A stretch of DNA of 49,372 nucleotides from Lachnospiraceae bacterium (GTDB lineage: Bacteria > Bacillota > Clostridia > Lachnospirales > Lachnospiraceae), in NCBI GenBank assembly GCA_021203465.1, contig JAJQBC010000104.1:1-49372 (forward strand), written 5' to 3'. Below are positions 8,469 through 17,545 of this stretch, one piece after another. The notes beneath the pieces are model-generated. The model did not search any database and had not been told where the DNA came from. It saw only the letters and a list, made by a program, of their open reading frames with translations. Position 1 is the stretch's first letter. Each line of letters opens with the position of its first letter. The position numbers and the translations under genes were made by a program.

Positions 8469-9697
8469 GAATTCTTTACCTGAATACGACATATTTCGGA
8501 GGTGGGGCGGAGCAGGTCACCCGTCAGATTTATCGAGGTATGAAAGCGCGTGGGCATGAGGTCTTTGAAATTGTCTGCTACAATCTGCGCGGTGAGATAG
8601 GAGATCCTGATGTTCATGTGCTCTACCGCAGTGTTCCCGAAAAAATTTTTCACCGTGTGCAGACATACAATCGTGGAAATCATAATCTGACAATTCCCTA
8701 TGCACTCCATTATATCTGCAATTTTATCAGGAAAAACCAGATTGACGCGGTGCATCTTCACAATCCTCATGACAGCTTTCTGGGAATTCGTGATATCAGA
8801 ACGATTGCGGGTGTATGTCCAATGGTTTGGACATTGCATGACTTCTGGGCTTTGACGGGACATTGCGCGTCGCCCTACGGCTGTGACGATCGATGGATAT
8901 ATGGCTGCACGAGCTGTGAACATCTGGGAAATTATCCACGATTGCGCAGGGATGTCAGCGCAGAACAGTATCGGCGGAAGGAAAAGTATCTGACGGGAGC
9001 AGGAATCAGGTTCACAGTGCCGTCTGAATGGATGCGGGAACAGGTTGCGAAGTCTTATCTGCGGGGAGAAAACTGTGCTGTAATCTGCAACAGTCTGGAT
9101 ATCGCCATGTGGAATTGTCCGGATAAGGAGACGATCCGGAAAGAATATAGATTGAATACAAAGAAGTTAGTGCTCGCTTTTGTCGCCGCGGATATGGCGA
9201 AGCCCCTTAAAGGGATGCAGCTGCTGGCGGACGCGCTAGATCTTCTGGATTCGGAGCGGTTCCTGCTTTTGACAGCCGGAGACAGTAATAGAGAGATGCA
9301 AGGCCTCTTTGAGCGCTTTGAGACGGTGAGTTTTGGTTATCTTCGTGAACAGAAAAAGATGAACGAGTTTTACGCGCTTGCGGATGTATTGGTGAATCCG
9401 TCTGTTTATGAAACCTTTGGCTTGGTGAATATCGAGGCGATGGCATCGGGGACTCCGGTAGTGGCTTTTCGCGTCTGCGCGATGTCCGAGGTTGTGGGAG
9501 AGGAAGCAGGCTGGTGCGTGCCGGAGATGACAGCCCGGGCGCTTGCTGAAAAGCTGACATATCTGGAATGTCATCGCGAGGAGCTGGAGTTAAAAGCAAA
9601 ATGCGCCCGCGCGTATGTTCAGAAAAAATTTGGACAGGAACATATGCTGGATCAGTATGAGGCATTGTATCGCAGTGTGCTTGTAAAAAATCGGTAA
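8465..9697 (+). CDS. Family 4 glycosyltransferase
   Basis: A 410-residue GT-B retaining transferase. Visible features are the N-terminal GGGAEQVTRQIYRGM segment, a WTLHDFWALTGHC region followed by several Cys residues (seen in WcaC-like GT4 proteins), and the C-terminal E-x7-E nucleotide-sugar motif in SVYETFGLVNIEAMASGTPVV. The start is a GTG at 8465 overlapping the previous stop (GTGA), with AGGGGGGA just upstream. It ends the first group of transferases, 48 bases before the PglF-like gene. Confidence 0.87.
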   Translation: MRILYLNTTYFGGGAEQVTRQIYRGMKARGHEVFEIVCYNLRGEIGDPDVHVLYRSVPEKIFHRVQTYNRGNHNLTIPYALHYICNFIRKNQIDAVHLHNPHDSFLGIRDIRTIAGVCPMVWTLHDFWALTGHCASPYGCDDRWIYGCTSCEHLGNYPRLRRDVSAEQYRRKEKYLTGAGIRFTVPSEWMREQVAKSYLRGENCAVICNSLDIAMWNCPDKETIRKEYRLNTKKLVLAFVAADMAKPLKGMQLLADALDLLDSERFLLLTAGDSNREMQGLFERFETVSFGYLREQKKMNEFYALADVLVNPSVYETFGLVNIEAMASGTPVVAFRVCAMSEVVGEEAGWCVPEMTARALAEKLTYLECHREELELKAKCARAYVQKKFGQEHMLDQYEALYRSVLVKNR

Positions 9698-9709
9698 AGA
9701 TGGTAAAGT
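9681..9709 (+). promoter_or_regulatory. Possible internal promoter before the PglF-like gene
   Basis: TTGTAA at 9681-9686 and TAAAGT at 9704-9709 are 17 bases apart. The first element lies inside the end of the GT4 gene and the pair sits in one of the few real gaps of the operon. The match is only moderate, so this is a weak call. Confidence 0.35.
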
Positions 9710-9745
9710 AATATAGAGTGTGCGCATTGCACCCGGGAGCATGCT

Positions 9746-11608
9746 ATGATAAAAATACGAAACAAAAAGATGGCGTATCGGATTTTTCTGCAGGTTCTGG
9801 CGGATGCCCTAATCATTACAGCCGCGGGGCCGCTTGCGATCTATATCCGTTACAATCTTTTTTTTGAGCCGCAGGCGATCGAGTTTATAGAGAATATTTT
9901 TCATTATCTGCCGATGAATCTGGTGATCACACTGGCAGCTTTTTGTGTGTGCCGACTTTATCAGGGTATCTGGAAGTATGCCAGCGCGTCCGATCTGGCC
10001 AATATTATCGTGGCCTGTCTCATATCGACGGTCACGCAGGCCGTAGGGATGGGTCTACAGGGTCTGCATGTCCCTCGCAGCTATCCTTTTATGTATTTTG
10101 CTGTTCTGACCATGGGAATTTCGGTGTTCCGCTTTACGTACCGGATCGTGGGATACCTGCAGCAGCGGCAGCGGATTATGGTGCATGCGGGAAAGAAGAA
10201 CACGATGATCGTGGGTGCCGGAGAGGCGGGTTATACCCTGCTGAAAGAATTGCAGAGCAGCCGTTATATTGAGCAGAATGTCTGCTGTCTGGTGGATGAT
10301 GACCCGGGCAAGCAGGGCAAGTATCTGCGCGGCGTGCAGGTGGCGGGAACGCGTCAGGATATCTGCCGTCTTGCGGAGGAGTATGACATTGATGAGATCA
10401 TGATCGCGCTTCCTTCCGCCTCCCATGCGACGGTGCAGGAAATTTTGGACATCTGCAGCCAGACGAGCTGCAAGCTGAAGGTGTTGCCGGGACTCTACCA
10501 GCTTGTGAACGAGGAGGTTAGCGTTTCCAAGCTTCGAAATGTCGAGATTGAAGACTTGTTGGGGCGTGAACCGGTGGATACGCAGGTAGACAGCATCATG
10601 GACTATGTGTCGGGCAAGACGGTACTTGTGACCGGCGGGGGCGGTTCGATCGGTAGCGAGCTCTGCCGCCAGATCGCGCGGCATGAGCCGAAGCGCCTGA
10701 TCATTTTTGATATTTATGAGAATAACGCGTATGATATCCAGCAGGAGCTGAAGCATGATTATCCGGAGCTGGATCTCGTTGTGCTGATCGGCTCGGTGCG
10801 CAATACGCATCGGATCAACAGTGTGTTTGAACAGTACCGTCCGGAGATTGTATACCACGCGGCGGCGCACAAGCATGTGCCGCTGATGGAGGACAGCCCG
10901 AACGAGGCGATCAAGAACAATGTGATGGGTACCTGGAAGACCGCGCAGGCGGCGGACCGCTATGGTACGCGACGTTTTGTACTGATCTCGACCGACAAGG
11001 CGGTGAATCCGACGAACATTATGGGCGCATCGAAACGGCTTTGTGAGATGGTGATCCAGATGATGAACGATCATTCTCAGACGGAATTTGTCGCGGTGCG
11101 CTTCGGAAATGTGCTCGGCAGCAACGGCAGCGTGATTCCTCTCTTCAAGAAGCAGATCGAGGAGGGGGGGCCGGTGACGGTGACACACCCCGATATCATT
11201 CGCTATTTTATGACGATTCCCGAGGCGGTCTCGCTGGTACTGCAGGCGGGGGCGCAGGCGAAGGGCGGGGAGATCTTTGTGCTTGATATGGGGAAACCGG
11301 TGAAGATTCTCGACCTTGCGCTGAATCTGATCCGTCTGTCAGGACTGAAGCCCTACGAGGATATTGATATCAAGTTTACCGGTCTTCGTCCCGGAGAAAA
11401 GCTCTACGAGGAACTGCTGATGAGTGAGGAGGGACTGAAAGGCACGGAGAACGCGCTGATCCATATCGGAAAACCGATTGAGTTCGATGAGGAGGAGTTC
11501 CTGCGGCAGCTCGCCGAGCTGGACGAGCTCTCGCGGCAGGACAGCCCATTGATCAGAGAAAAGGTGATGGAGATTGTTCCGACTTATCATATGACGACAC
11601 AACAATAA
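9746..11608 (+). CDS. PglF/CapD-like membrane UDP-HexNAc 4,6-dehydratase
   Basis: A 620-residue two-part protein: four N-terminal membrane segments (about 12-135), a first Rossmann domain with MIVGAGEAG (about 154-162), and a second SDR domain with VLVTGGGGSIGSE (293-305). The catalytic stretch ISTDKAVNPTNIMGASKR (414-431) has the T-D-K set and a Met where short-chain dehydrogenases carry the catalytic Tyr, as in PglF-type dehydratases. The expected reaction is UDP-GlcNAc to UDP-2-acetamido-4-keto-2,4,6-trideoxyhexose. The next two genes encode a PglE-like aminotransferase and a PglC-like transferase, which supports a bacillosamine-type route. CGGGAG lies 7 bases before the ATG at 9746. The full two-domain length is the usual one. 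Confidence 0.88.
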   Translation: MIKIRNKKMAYRIFLQVLADALIITAAGPLAIYIRYNLFFEPQAIEFIENIFHYLPMNLVITLAAFCVCRLYQGIWKYASASDLANIIVACLISTVTQAVGMGLQGLHVPRSYPFMYFAVLTMGISVFRFTYRIVGYLQQRQRIMVHAGKKNTMIVGAGEAGYTLLKELQSSRYIEQNVCCLVDDDPGKQGKYLRGVQVAGTRQDICRLAEEYDIDEIMIALPSASHATVQEILDICSQTSCKLKVLPGLYQLVNEEVSVSKLRNVEIEDLLGREPVDTQVDSIMDYVSGKTVLVTGGGGSIGSELCRQIARHEPKRLIIFDIYENNAYDIQQELKHDYPELDLVVLIGSVRNTHRINSVFEQYRPEIVYHAAAHKHVPLMEDSPNEAIKNNVMGTWKTAQAADRYGTRRFVLISTDKAVNPTNIMGASKRLCEMVIQMMNDHSQTEFVAVRFGNVLGSNGSVIPLFKKQIEEGGPVTVTHPDIIRYFMTIPEAVSLVLQAGAQAKGGEIFVLDMGKPVKILDLALNLIRLSGLKPYEDIDIKFTGLRPGEKLYEELLMSEEGLKGTENALIHIGKPIEFDEEEFLRQLAELDELSRQDSPLIREKVMEIVPTYHMTTQQ

Positions 11609-11628
11609 AAGAAAAGAGGCGTTGCAAA

Positions 11629-12762
11629 ATGGCACATATTTATCTGGCCTCCCCGCATATGAGCGCGGAGGGCTATGAGCAGGAATATATTAAGGAAGCG
11701 TTCGATACGAACTGGATCGCGCCGCTCGGCAAAAATGTCAATGAGTTCGAGAAGGAGCTGAGCGCTTATGTACATGCGCAGGACGCGGCGGCGCTCTCTG
11801 CGGGTACTGCGGCGATGCACCTCGCGCTGAAGGCCGTGGGCGTGGGAGAGGGCGACATCGTATTCTGTCAGTCGCTGACTTTTTCCGCGACGGCGAATCC
11901 GATCGCCTATGAGAAGGCGGTGCCGGTTTTCATCGACAGTGACCGCGAGACCTGGAACATGTCCCCGGGGGCGCTAGAGCGGGCATTCGCGAAGTATCCG
12001 AACGTAAAGGCTGTGATTCCGGTACATCTCTACGGCCTCCCGGCCAATATGGACGCCATCACCGAGATTTGTAAAAAGCACGGTGTTCCGATCATCGAGG
12101 ACGCGGCGGAGAGCCTCGGAACTCTCTATCACGGACAGTACACCGGCACCTTCGGCGATTACGGCGTCTTCTCCTTCAACGGCAATAAGATCGTCACAAC
12201 TTCCGGCGGCGGCATGCTCGTGTGCAGTCTTCCAGAGGAGCAGGCAAAGGAGCGCATGGCGAAGGTGCGCTTCTGGGCGACGCAGTCGCGGGAGCCGGCT
12301 CGCCATTATGAGCATAAGGAAATCGGATATAATTACCGTATGAGCAACATCTGCGCCGGGATCGGCCGCGGACAGCTTCGGGTGATCGAGCGAAGGATTG
12401 AACAGAAGCGTCATGTTTTCACTTATTATCAAGAGCATCTGGGCGATCTTGCGGGTGTATCCTTCATGCCGCTGCACGAGGGGGAGCGCGCGATCTGCTG
12501 GCTCAGCGTCATGCAGCTCTCCGACGACTGCCCGGTGAAGCCGCTCGACGTGATTTTCACGCTCGAGCGCGGCGACATCGAGAGCCGTCCGGTCTGGAAG
12601 CCGCTGCACCTGCAGCCGGTGTTCGCGGGCAGCGATTATTTTGACAACGGCGGCGTGGCGGAGTCGCTCTTCACACATGGCGTGTGCCTGCCGAGCGACA
12701 CAAAGATGACGGACGCGGATCTCGAGAGGATTTGCAGCATTATCAGAGGACTGTGGAAGTAG
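11629..12762 (+). CDS. PglE-like PLP sugar aminotransferase (DegT/DnrJ/EryC1 family)
   Basis: A 377-residue aminotransferase predicted to add a 4-amino group to the keto sugar made by the preceding dehydratase, with glutamate as donor. Family marks are TNWIAPLG near the N-terminus, SAGTAAMHLAL (PLP phosphate region), IIEDAAES with the PLP-contacting Asp, and SFNGNKIVTTSGGGM with the Schiff-base lysine K187. The TNWIAP and FNGNKI signatures are those of the PglE/4-amino group and differ from the second aminotransferase of this window (22052). It stops immediately before the PglC-like gene with no gap. Confidence 0.88.
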   Translation: MAHIYLASPHMSAEGYEQEYIKEAFDTNWIAPLGKNVNEFEKELSAYVHAQDAAALSAGTAAMHLALKAVGVGEGDIVFCQSLTFSATANPIAYEKAVPVFIDSDRETWNMSPGALERAFAKYPNVKAVIPVHLYGLPANMDAITEICKKHGVPIIEDAAESLGTLYHGQYTGTFGDYGVFSFNGNKIVTTSGGGMLVCSLPEEQAKERMAKVRFWATQSREPARHYEHKEIGYNYRMSNICAGIGRGQLRVIERRIEQKRHVFTYYQEHLGDLAGVSFMPLHEGERAICWLSVMQLSDDCPVKPLDVIFTLERGDIESRPVWKPLHLQPVFAGSDYFDNGGVAESLFTHGVCLPSDTKMTDADLERICSIIRGLWK

Positions 12763-13458
12763 ATGAGAGAGGGTATTTACGCGCGCAGTGTCAAACGAAA
12801 ACTGGATATTCTCCTGTCCGGTACAGCGCTCCTGCTGCTGAGTCCGGTGCTGCTGGTCACCGCGCTGCTGGTCCGGAAGAATCTGGGCAGTCCGGTACTG
12901 TTCACGCAGTTGCGGCCGGGACAGGGAGAGCGGATTTTCCGTATGTATAAATTTCGGACGATGACGGATGAGCGCGGTGCGGATGGGAAGCTGCTTCCGG
13001 ACGAGGCGCGCCTGACGGACTTCGGAAAGTTTCTGCGTGAGAGCAGCCTCGACGAGCTGCCGGAGCTGTTCAACATCTTAAAGGGAGATATGAGCATCGT
13101 GGGGCCTCGGCCCCAGCTCGTCAGGGATATGGTATTCATGACGAAGGCGCAGCGCAGGCGGCACAGTGTGCTGCAGGGACTCACCGGCCTCGCCCAGGTG
13201 ATGGGCAGAAATAATATTTCCTGGGAGGAGAAGCTTCGCTGGGATCAGAGGTATGTGCGCCATGTGACCTTTCTGGGAGATGTCTGGATTCTGATCCGTA
13301 CGGTCGTGAACGTCCTGAAGAGAGAGGATATCAATACGGACGGCATGGCGACAGCGGAGGATTTCGGAGATTATCTGCTCCGCACCGGCAAGGTAAATCA
13401 GGCGACCTATGAGCGGAGGCAGCGGATTGCCCGCCGGATCTGTCAGAAATACAGTTGA
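12763..13458 (+). CDS. PglC-like small initiating phosphoglycosyltransferase
   Basis: A 231-residue monotopic enzyme that should move a sugar phosphate, probably a diamino-trideoxy sugar, from UDP to undecaprenyl phosphate at the inner face of the membrane. It has a basic start, one hydrophobic re-entrant helix (about 15-37), the catalytic Asp-Glu pair D97-E98 in SSLDELPE and the SIVGPRPQ segment. It lacks the extra N-terminal membrane domain of WbaP, unlike the second enzyme of this class at 33017. A C-terminal extension (about 185-231) goes beyond the minimal PglC length. The ATG follows the previous stop directly. Confidence 0.87.
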   Translation: MREGIYARSVKRKLDILLSGTALLLLSPVLLVTALLVRKNLGSPVLFTQLRPGQGERIFRMYKFRTMTDERGADGKLLPDEARLTDFGKFLRESSLDELPELFNILKGDMSIVGPRPQLVRDMVFMTKAQRRRHSVLQGLTGLAQVMGRNNISWEEKLRWDQRYVRHVTFLGDVWILIRTVVNVLKREDINTDGMATAEDFGDYLLRTGKVNQATYERRQRIARRICQKYS

Positions 13459-13470
13459 AAGGCTTTCAGT

Positions 13471-14316
13471 ATGGAACGAGAGTGGGAATATTACAATCAC
13501 GCGCTGGTGCCGACGACCGCGCCGCATGTGGTTCCGGACACGTCCTGGATGGGCGACGGAAAAAAGTGGCGGGAACTGGCGGACGGAAAGCGGGCGTTGT
13601 TTGCCAGATGGATCAGCGACTTTGACTGTGGGGAAGAGACCGAGTGGTGGTGCCTTATAAAGGATACGCCTTTTGATATGATGTCCTTAAAGTCCAACAG
13701 GCGAAGCCTGATCACCCGGGGGCTGAAACGTGTGGATGTGCGGGTTATCGTTCCCGCCGACTATGCGGAGCAGATGGCGAACGTCCTGATCAAGGCCTGG
13801 AAATCTTACGACGCTCGCTATGAGGAAGGGAACGACCGGAAGCGGCTTACGGCGGAATTTGGGCAGCTTACAGTGGGCCATCTGGAGAATAACGAGTATC
13901 TGGGCGCTTTTCTGAAGGACACAGATACGATGATCGGATACAGCATCTATATCCTGCATGACGACTGGATCGAGTATTCCGTGGTGAAAACAGACCCGGA
14001 GTATCTGAATACGCAGGTCAACGCGGCGCTGGCCTATTACGGACTGCAGCGCTATATGAAGCCGGGGATCCGCTATATTTTAGGCGGCTACCGGACGATG
14101 ATCCATGAGACAAATTATCAGGATTATCTTCTCAAGAATTTTGGGTATCGGAAGGCCTATTGCAGACTGCATATTCAGTACCGCCCGTGGATGAAGGCGA
14201 TCGTTTCCATTCTGTATCCATGGAGAAATGTGATACAGAAGTTCAGCAAAAACCGGCTGCTCTATCAGGTCTGGTGTACGCTGCGGCAAGAGGAAATCCA
14301 TCGTACCTTTTTATAA
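13471..14316 (+). CDS. GNAT/FemAB-like putative N-acyltransferase
   Basis: A 281-residue soluble protein I do not place in a named family with certainty. The centre reads EWWCLIKDTPFDMMSLKSN, then RGLKRVDVRVI, a pattern I associate with FemAB/GNAT-fold acetyltransferases found in capsule clusters. A later LGAFLKDTDTMIGYSIYIL stretch fits the GNAT beta-strand pair. No left-handed beta-helix repeat is present, so it is not a PglD homologue. Because it follows PglF, PglE and PglC, it is the best local candidate for acylating the 4-amino group; that is inference. AAAGG lies 8 bases before the ATG. Confidence 0.55.
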   Translation: MEREWEYYNHALVPTTAPHVVPDTSWMGDGKKWRELADGKRALFARWISDFDCGEETEWWCLIKDTPFDMMSLKSNRRSLITRGLKRVDVRVIVPADYAEQMANVLIKAWKSYDARYEEGNDRKRLTAEFGQLTVGHLENNEYLGAFLKDTDTMIGYSIYILHDDWIEYSVVKTDPEYLNTQVNAALAYYGLQRYMKPGIRYILGGYRTMIHETNYQDYLLKNFGYRKAYCRLHIQYRPWMKAIVSILYPWRNVIQKFSKNRLLYQVWCTLRQEEIHRTFL

Positions 14317-14330
14317 AAGAGGAAAAATAC

Positions 14331-15560
14331 ATGAATATCTGGTTTTTTAATCATTACGCGGTTCCCACGAGCCTCTACCCGCTGGCGAGGCCGTATCACT
14401 TTGCAAGTCGGCTTCAGAAGAAGGGACATAAGGTCACGATCTTCGCGGCGAGCTCCGTCCATCTTTCGGATGTAAATCTGATCACAGACGGCAGCCCGAT
14501 GAAGGCGCAGAAGATCGACGGGCTGCGCTATGTCTTCCTGAAGGCGCGTAATTATGAGGGGAACGGCATAGACCGTGTTCTGAATTTTTTTGACTATACG
14601 TTGCGGCTCTTCACACAGACCCGGAAATTCAATCCGCCGGACGTGATCATGGCGACCTGTGTGCATCCGTTAGCCTGCGCGGCAGGAATTTTGCTGGCGC
14701 GAAAATATCACTGTCGATGCGTGCTTGAGATCGCCGATCTCTGGCCGCTGACGCTGGTGGAGTACGGCGCGATGAAAGAGGGGCAGCCGGTCACACGCGC
14801 ACTCTACGCGCTCGAACACTGGCTTTACAAAAAGGCCGACGCGGTCGTTTTCACCATGCAGGGCGGAAAGCGCTACATCGAGGATATGGGCTGGGCGAAG
14901 GACGTTGATCTTGACAAGATTTATTATATCAACAACGGCGTCGACCTGGAGCTCTATCACCGTCAGCGGAAGGAGTGCATTCTCGCGGACGAGGATCTGG
15001 ACCGGACAGATACCTTCAAGGTCATGTACACGGGTTCGATGGGCATCGCGAACTCGGTGCGCGATATTCTGGATGCGGCTGCTCTTCTGCGGGAATATCC
15101 GGCGATTCAGTTCTTCCTGTACGGCGCGGGCTATCAGGAGGAGGAGCTGAAGGCATACTGCCGCGAGAAGGGGATTATGAACGTGACCTTCAAGGGCAGG
15201 GTGGACAAGCAGTATATACCCGGTATTCTCTCGCGGGGCAATGTGAATATGCTGACCGGTCCGAGCGACCGGGTGTCCTACTATGGGATGAGCATGAACA
15301 AGATGTTTGACTACATGGCTTCGGAGCGCCCCACGATCTCGAATATTGAGACGCAGAATGATATTTTTCTGGAGAATGAATGCGGCGTGACGATCCGCCC
15401 CGGCGACCCGAAGGAGATGGCCGATACGATTCTGCGTTTTTATCGGATGGATAGGGATGAGTATCAGACTTACTGCGAGCACGCGCGCGAAGCGGTGAAG
15501 CATTATGATTTTAAATACCTGACGGACGATCTGGAAAAAATCCTGACAGGAGAGGAATGA
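14331..15560 (+). CDS. WbuB-like family 4 glycosyltransferase
   Basis: A 409-residue GT-B enzyme beginning MNIWFFNHYAVPTS, the FNHYA opening typical of WbuB-type transferases that use N-acetylated deoxy amino sugars. Other marks are EIADLWPLTLVEYG and a YINNGVDLELY segment. It is paralogous to the protein encoded at 34362 (MRRFWIFNHYATTPQ, then EVRDLWPEAIF and YVNNGVNLSDF). The ATG at 14331 has AGAGGA just upstream, and the long upstream extension of the frame is ignored. By position it may add the second sugar after the PglC-like enzyme. Confidence 0.85.
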   Translation: MNIWFFNHYAVPTSLYPLARPYHFASRLQKKGHKVTIFAASSVHLSDVNLITDGSPMKAQKIDGLRYVFLKARNYEGNGIDRVLNFFDYTLRLFTQTRKFNPPDVIMATCVHPLACAAGILLARKYHCRCVLEIADLWPLTLVEYGAMKEGQPVTRALYALEHWLYKKADAVVFTMQGGKRYIEDMGWAKDVDLDKIYYINNGVDLELYHRQRKECILADEDLDRTDTFKVMYTGSMGIANSVRDILDAAALLREYPAIQFFLYGAGYQEEELKAYCREKGIMNVTFKGRVDKQYIPGILSRGNVNMLTGPSDRVSYYGMSMNKMFDYMASERPTISNIETQNDIFLENECGVTIRPGDPKEMADTILRFYRMDRDEYQTYCEHAREAVKHYDFKYLTDDLEKILTGEE

Positions 15561-15561
15561 G

Positions 15562-16641
15562 ATGAAATATGCACTGATCGGCTGCGGCCGAATCGCAACG
15601 AACCATATCAAGGCGGTATTAAATAACGGTCTCACTTTTGCGGCGGTCTGCGATGTGGAGCCCGCGCAGATGGCGGCGCTGCTCGCAAAGCACGGTCTCG
15701 ATAGGGACGGTAGTATTGCGCGCTACACAGACTATCGAAAGATGGTGGAGGAGGTGCAGCCGGAGCTTGTCGGCATCGCGACGGAGAGCGGTGTCCACGC
15801 CGAGATCGCGCTGTTCTGTATTGATCACGGCGTGAACTGCATTGTCGAGAAGCCGATCGCGATGAATATGGAGGACGCAGATGAGATTGTCCGCCGCGCT
15901 CAGGAAAAAGGCGTAAAGGTTTCCGCCTGTCACCAGAACCGCTTCAATCTGGCGGTGCAGGAGACACGCAGGGCGCTCGAAGCGGGGCGTTTTGGGAAAC
16001 TGTCGCACGGTTCGATTCACGTGCGCTGGAACCGGAACCAGTCCTATTACGAACAGGCGCCGTGGCGCGGGAAATGGGCTTCCGACGGCGGTGCTCTGAT
16101 GAACCAGTGCATTCACGGCATTGATCTGCTGCGCTGGATGCTCGACGACGAGGTGGAGGAGGTCTACGGCGTGACGCGGCAGCAGTTTCACCATTATCTC
16201 GAGGCGGAGGACGTCGGTCTGGCGGTTGTGAAATTCAAAAATGGCGTGATTGCGACGATCGAGGGAACGACGAATGTCTACCCACAGAATCTGGAGGAGA
16301 CGCTCTATCTCTTCGGGGAAAATGGCACGGTGAAGCTCGGCGGGAAGTCCACGAATAACATTGATGTCTGGGCTTTCGCGGATGAGGAGGAAGAGGATGC
16401 CCGGAACCGGCATTTGCAGGAGGAGACCAGCAATGTCTACGGGAACGGCCACACGAGCCTCTACGCAGATGTGATTGACGCGATCAAAAGTGACAGGAAA
16501 CCCTATGTGGACGCTGTGGCCGGGCGGAACGCGCTCGAGCTGGTGCTCGCAATCTACAAGAGCCAGAAGGAGGGCGTGCCGGTGAAGCTGCCGCTTAAGG
16601 GCTTCCGGAGCATCGATATGGCGGGGGAATTTGATGTTTAA
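15562..16641 (+). CDS. WlbA/WbpB-like UDP-GlcNAcA 3-dehydrogenase (Gfo/Idh/MocA)
   Basis: A 359-residue NAD-dependent oxidoreductase. It starts with a GCGRIA nucleotide motif, carries the EKP catalytic motif (K97), and has the segment RWNRNQSYYEQAPWRGKW followed by GGALMNQCIHGIDLLRWM, which strongly recalls WlbA/WbpB. Those enzymes oxidise C3 of UDP-N-acetylglucosaminuronate so that an aminotransferase can install a 3-amino group. The matching WbpE-like aminotransferase is at 22052 in the same operon. The ATG is 1 base after the previous stop with AGGAGAGG upstream; the end overlaps the LpxD-like gene by 8 bases. The substrate is inferred by family resemblance only. Confidence 0.82.
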   Translation: MKYALIGCGRIATNHIKAVLNNGLTFAAVCDVEPAQMAALLAKHGLDRDGSIARYTDYRKMVEEVQPELVGIATESGVHAEIALFCIDHGVNCIVEKPIAMNMEDADEIVRRAQEKGVKVSACHQNRFNLAVQETRRALEAGRFGKLSHGSIHVRWNRNQSYYEQAPWRGKWASDGGALMNQCIHGIDLLRWMLDDEVEEVYGVTRQQFHHYLEAEDVGLAVVKFKNGVIATIEGTTNVYPQNLEETLYLFGENGTVKLGGKSTNNIDVWAFADEEEEDARNRHLQEETSNVYGNGHTSLYADVIDAIKSDRKPYVDAVAGRNALELVLAIYKSQKEGVPVKLPLKGFRSIDMAGEFDV

Positions 16642-17542
16642 AGTTGGGGAAGTGATGGCCTGCGAGCTGGCCGGGGAGGAGTTCCCGGAGCTCATCGGGC
16701 GGGAATTTAAGATATATGGCGTCTCCGATCCGGAAGCGCCCCAGAGTAACAGCATCATCTACGCGCGGACGGACGTGAGCGGAGACTATGCGGGTGTGCG
16801 GGAGAGCATTTTCGTCACTAAGACGGACGTGGAGCTGTCGGGGCTGCATGAGTCCTGTGTGCAGATCCGCGCCGCGATGCAGAAGAGCTTGTATGGCGTG
16901 CTGCTTGAACGCTTCCGTGCGCTGCTGCCGAAGCCTGTATTACAGCAGCGGGATGGCAGCTTCTTAAGCGAGGATCTGAGGCTCGGAGAGAACGTATCGA
17001 TCGCCCCCTTCTGTGTGATCGGGGCGGATGTTGTGATTGGCGACAATTGCCGGATCGGAGCGGGAACCGTGATTAAGGATCACGTGCGCATTGGGAATAA
17101 CGTGGAGATTCAGGAGCACTGCCTGATCGGCGTGGATGACCTCGACACGTATCGTCTGGACGACGATGTGTGCCGTGATTTGCCACATCTGGCGGGAACG
17201 ATTATCGAGGACGGTTGCCTTCTGCTGGCGGGTGCCGTGCTGGCCGCGGGCGATTCGCGTACGACTGTGCTTGGCCGGAGTTCGGTGATCGGGCTCCTTG
17301 GCGACGTCGGACATAATTGTGTGGTCGGCGCGCACAGTTCGATCGGCGGAAAATCGAGCATCTCCGGACACTGCGATATTGGGGAGCATGTCTATATCGC
17401 TCCGATGGCGGTGACGACGAACCGGATGCGTGTGGGGGATCGCGCCTATCTTGGCATTGGCGCGACTGCGATCCGGGATATTCCTGCAGACGAAAGGCAG
17501 TTCGGGAATCCCGCGCGGAAGGTGCTGGAGAAGAAGGGTTAA
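16634..17542 (+). CDS. LpxD-like UDP-amino sugar N-acyltransferase
   Basis: A 302-residue protein with an N-terminal mixed domain (about 1-105) and a left-handed beta-helix of hexapeptide repeats (about 115-275). The end, PMAVTTNRMRVGDRAYLGIGA then FGNPARKV, is as in sugar N-acyltransferases. The N-terminal domain plus helix is the layout of LpxD, which takes an acyl group from acyl-ACP to the free amine of a UDP-sugar. The 3-N-acetyltransferases WbpD/WlbB are clearly shorter, about 190 residues as I recall. LpxD itself belongs to lipid A synthesis, unexpected in a Gram-positive, so a dedicated role with the carrier protein at 21820 is more likely. ATG 16634 follows GGGGGAA and overlaps the previous stop. 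Confidence 0.75.
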   Translation: MFKVGEVMACELAGEEFPELIGREFKIYGVSDPEAPQSNSIIYARTDVSGDYAGVRESIFVTKTDVELSGLHESCVQIRAAMQKSLYGVLLERFRALLPKPVLQQRDGSFLSEDLRLGENVSIAPFCVIGADVVIGDNCRIGAGTVIKDHVRIGNNVEIQEHCLIGVDDLDTYRLDDDVCRDLPHLAGTIIEDGCLLLAGAVLAAGDSRTTVLGRSSVIGLLGDVGHNCVVGAHSSIGGKSSISGHCDIGEHVYIAPMAVTTNRMRVGDRAYLGIGATAIRDIPADERQFGNPARKVLEKKG

Positions 17543-17545
17543 TTT

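Noticed and set aside
10055-11188. 377-codon open frame on the minus strand
   Set aside because: Antisense to the PglF-like gene, His/Arg/Leu-rich, without recognisable domains.
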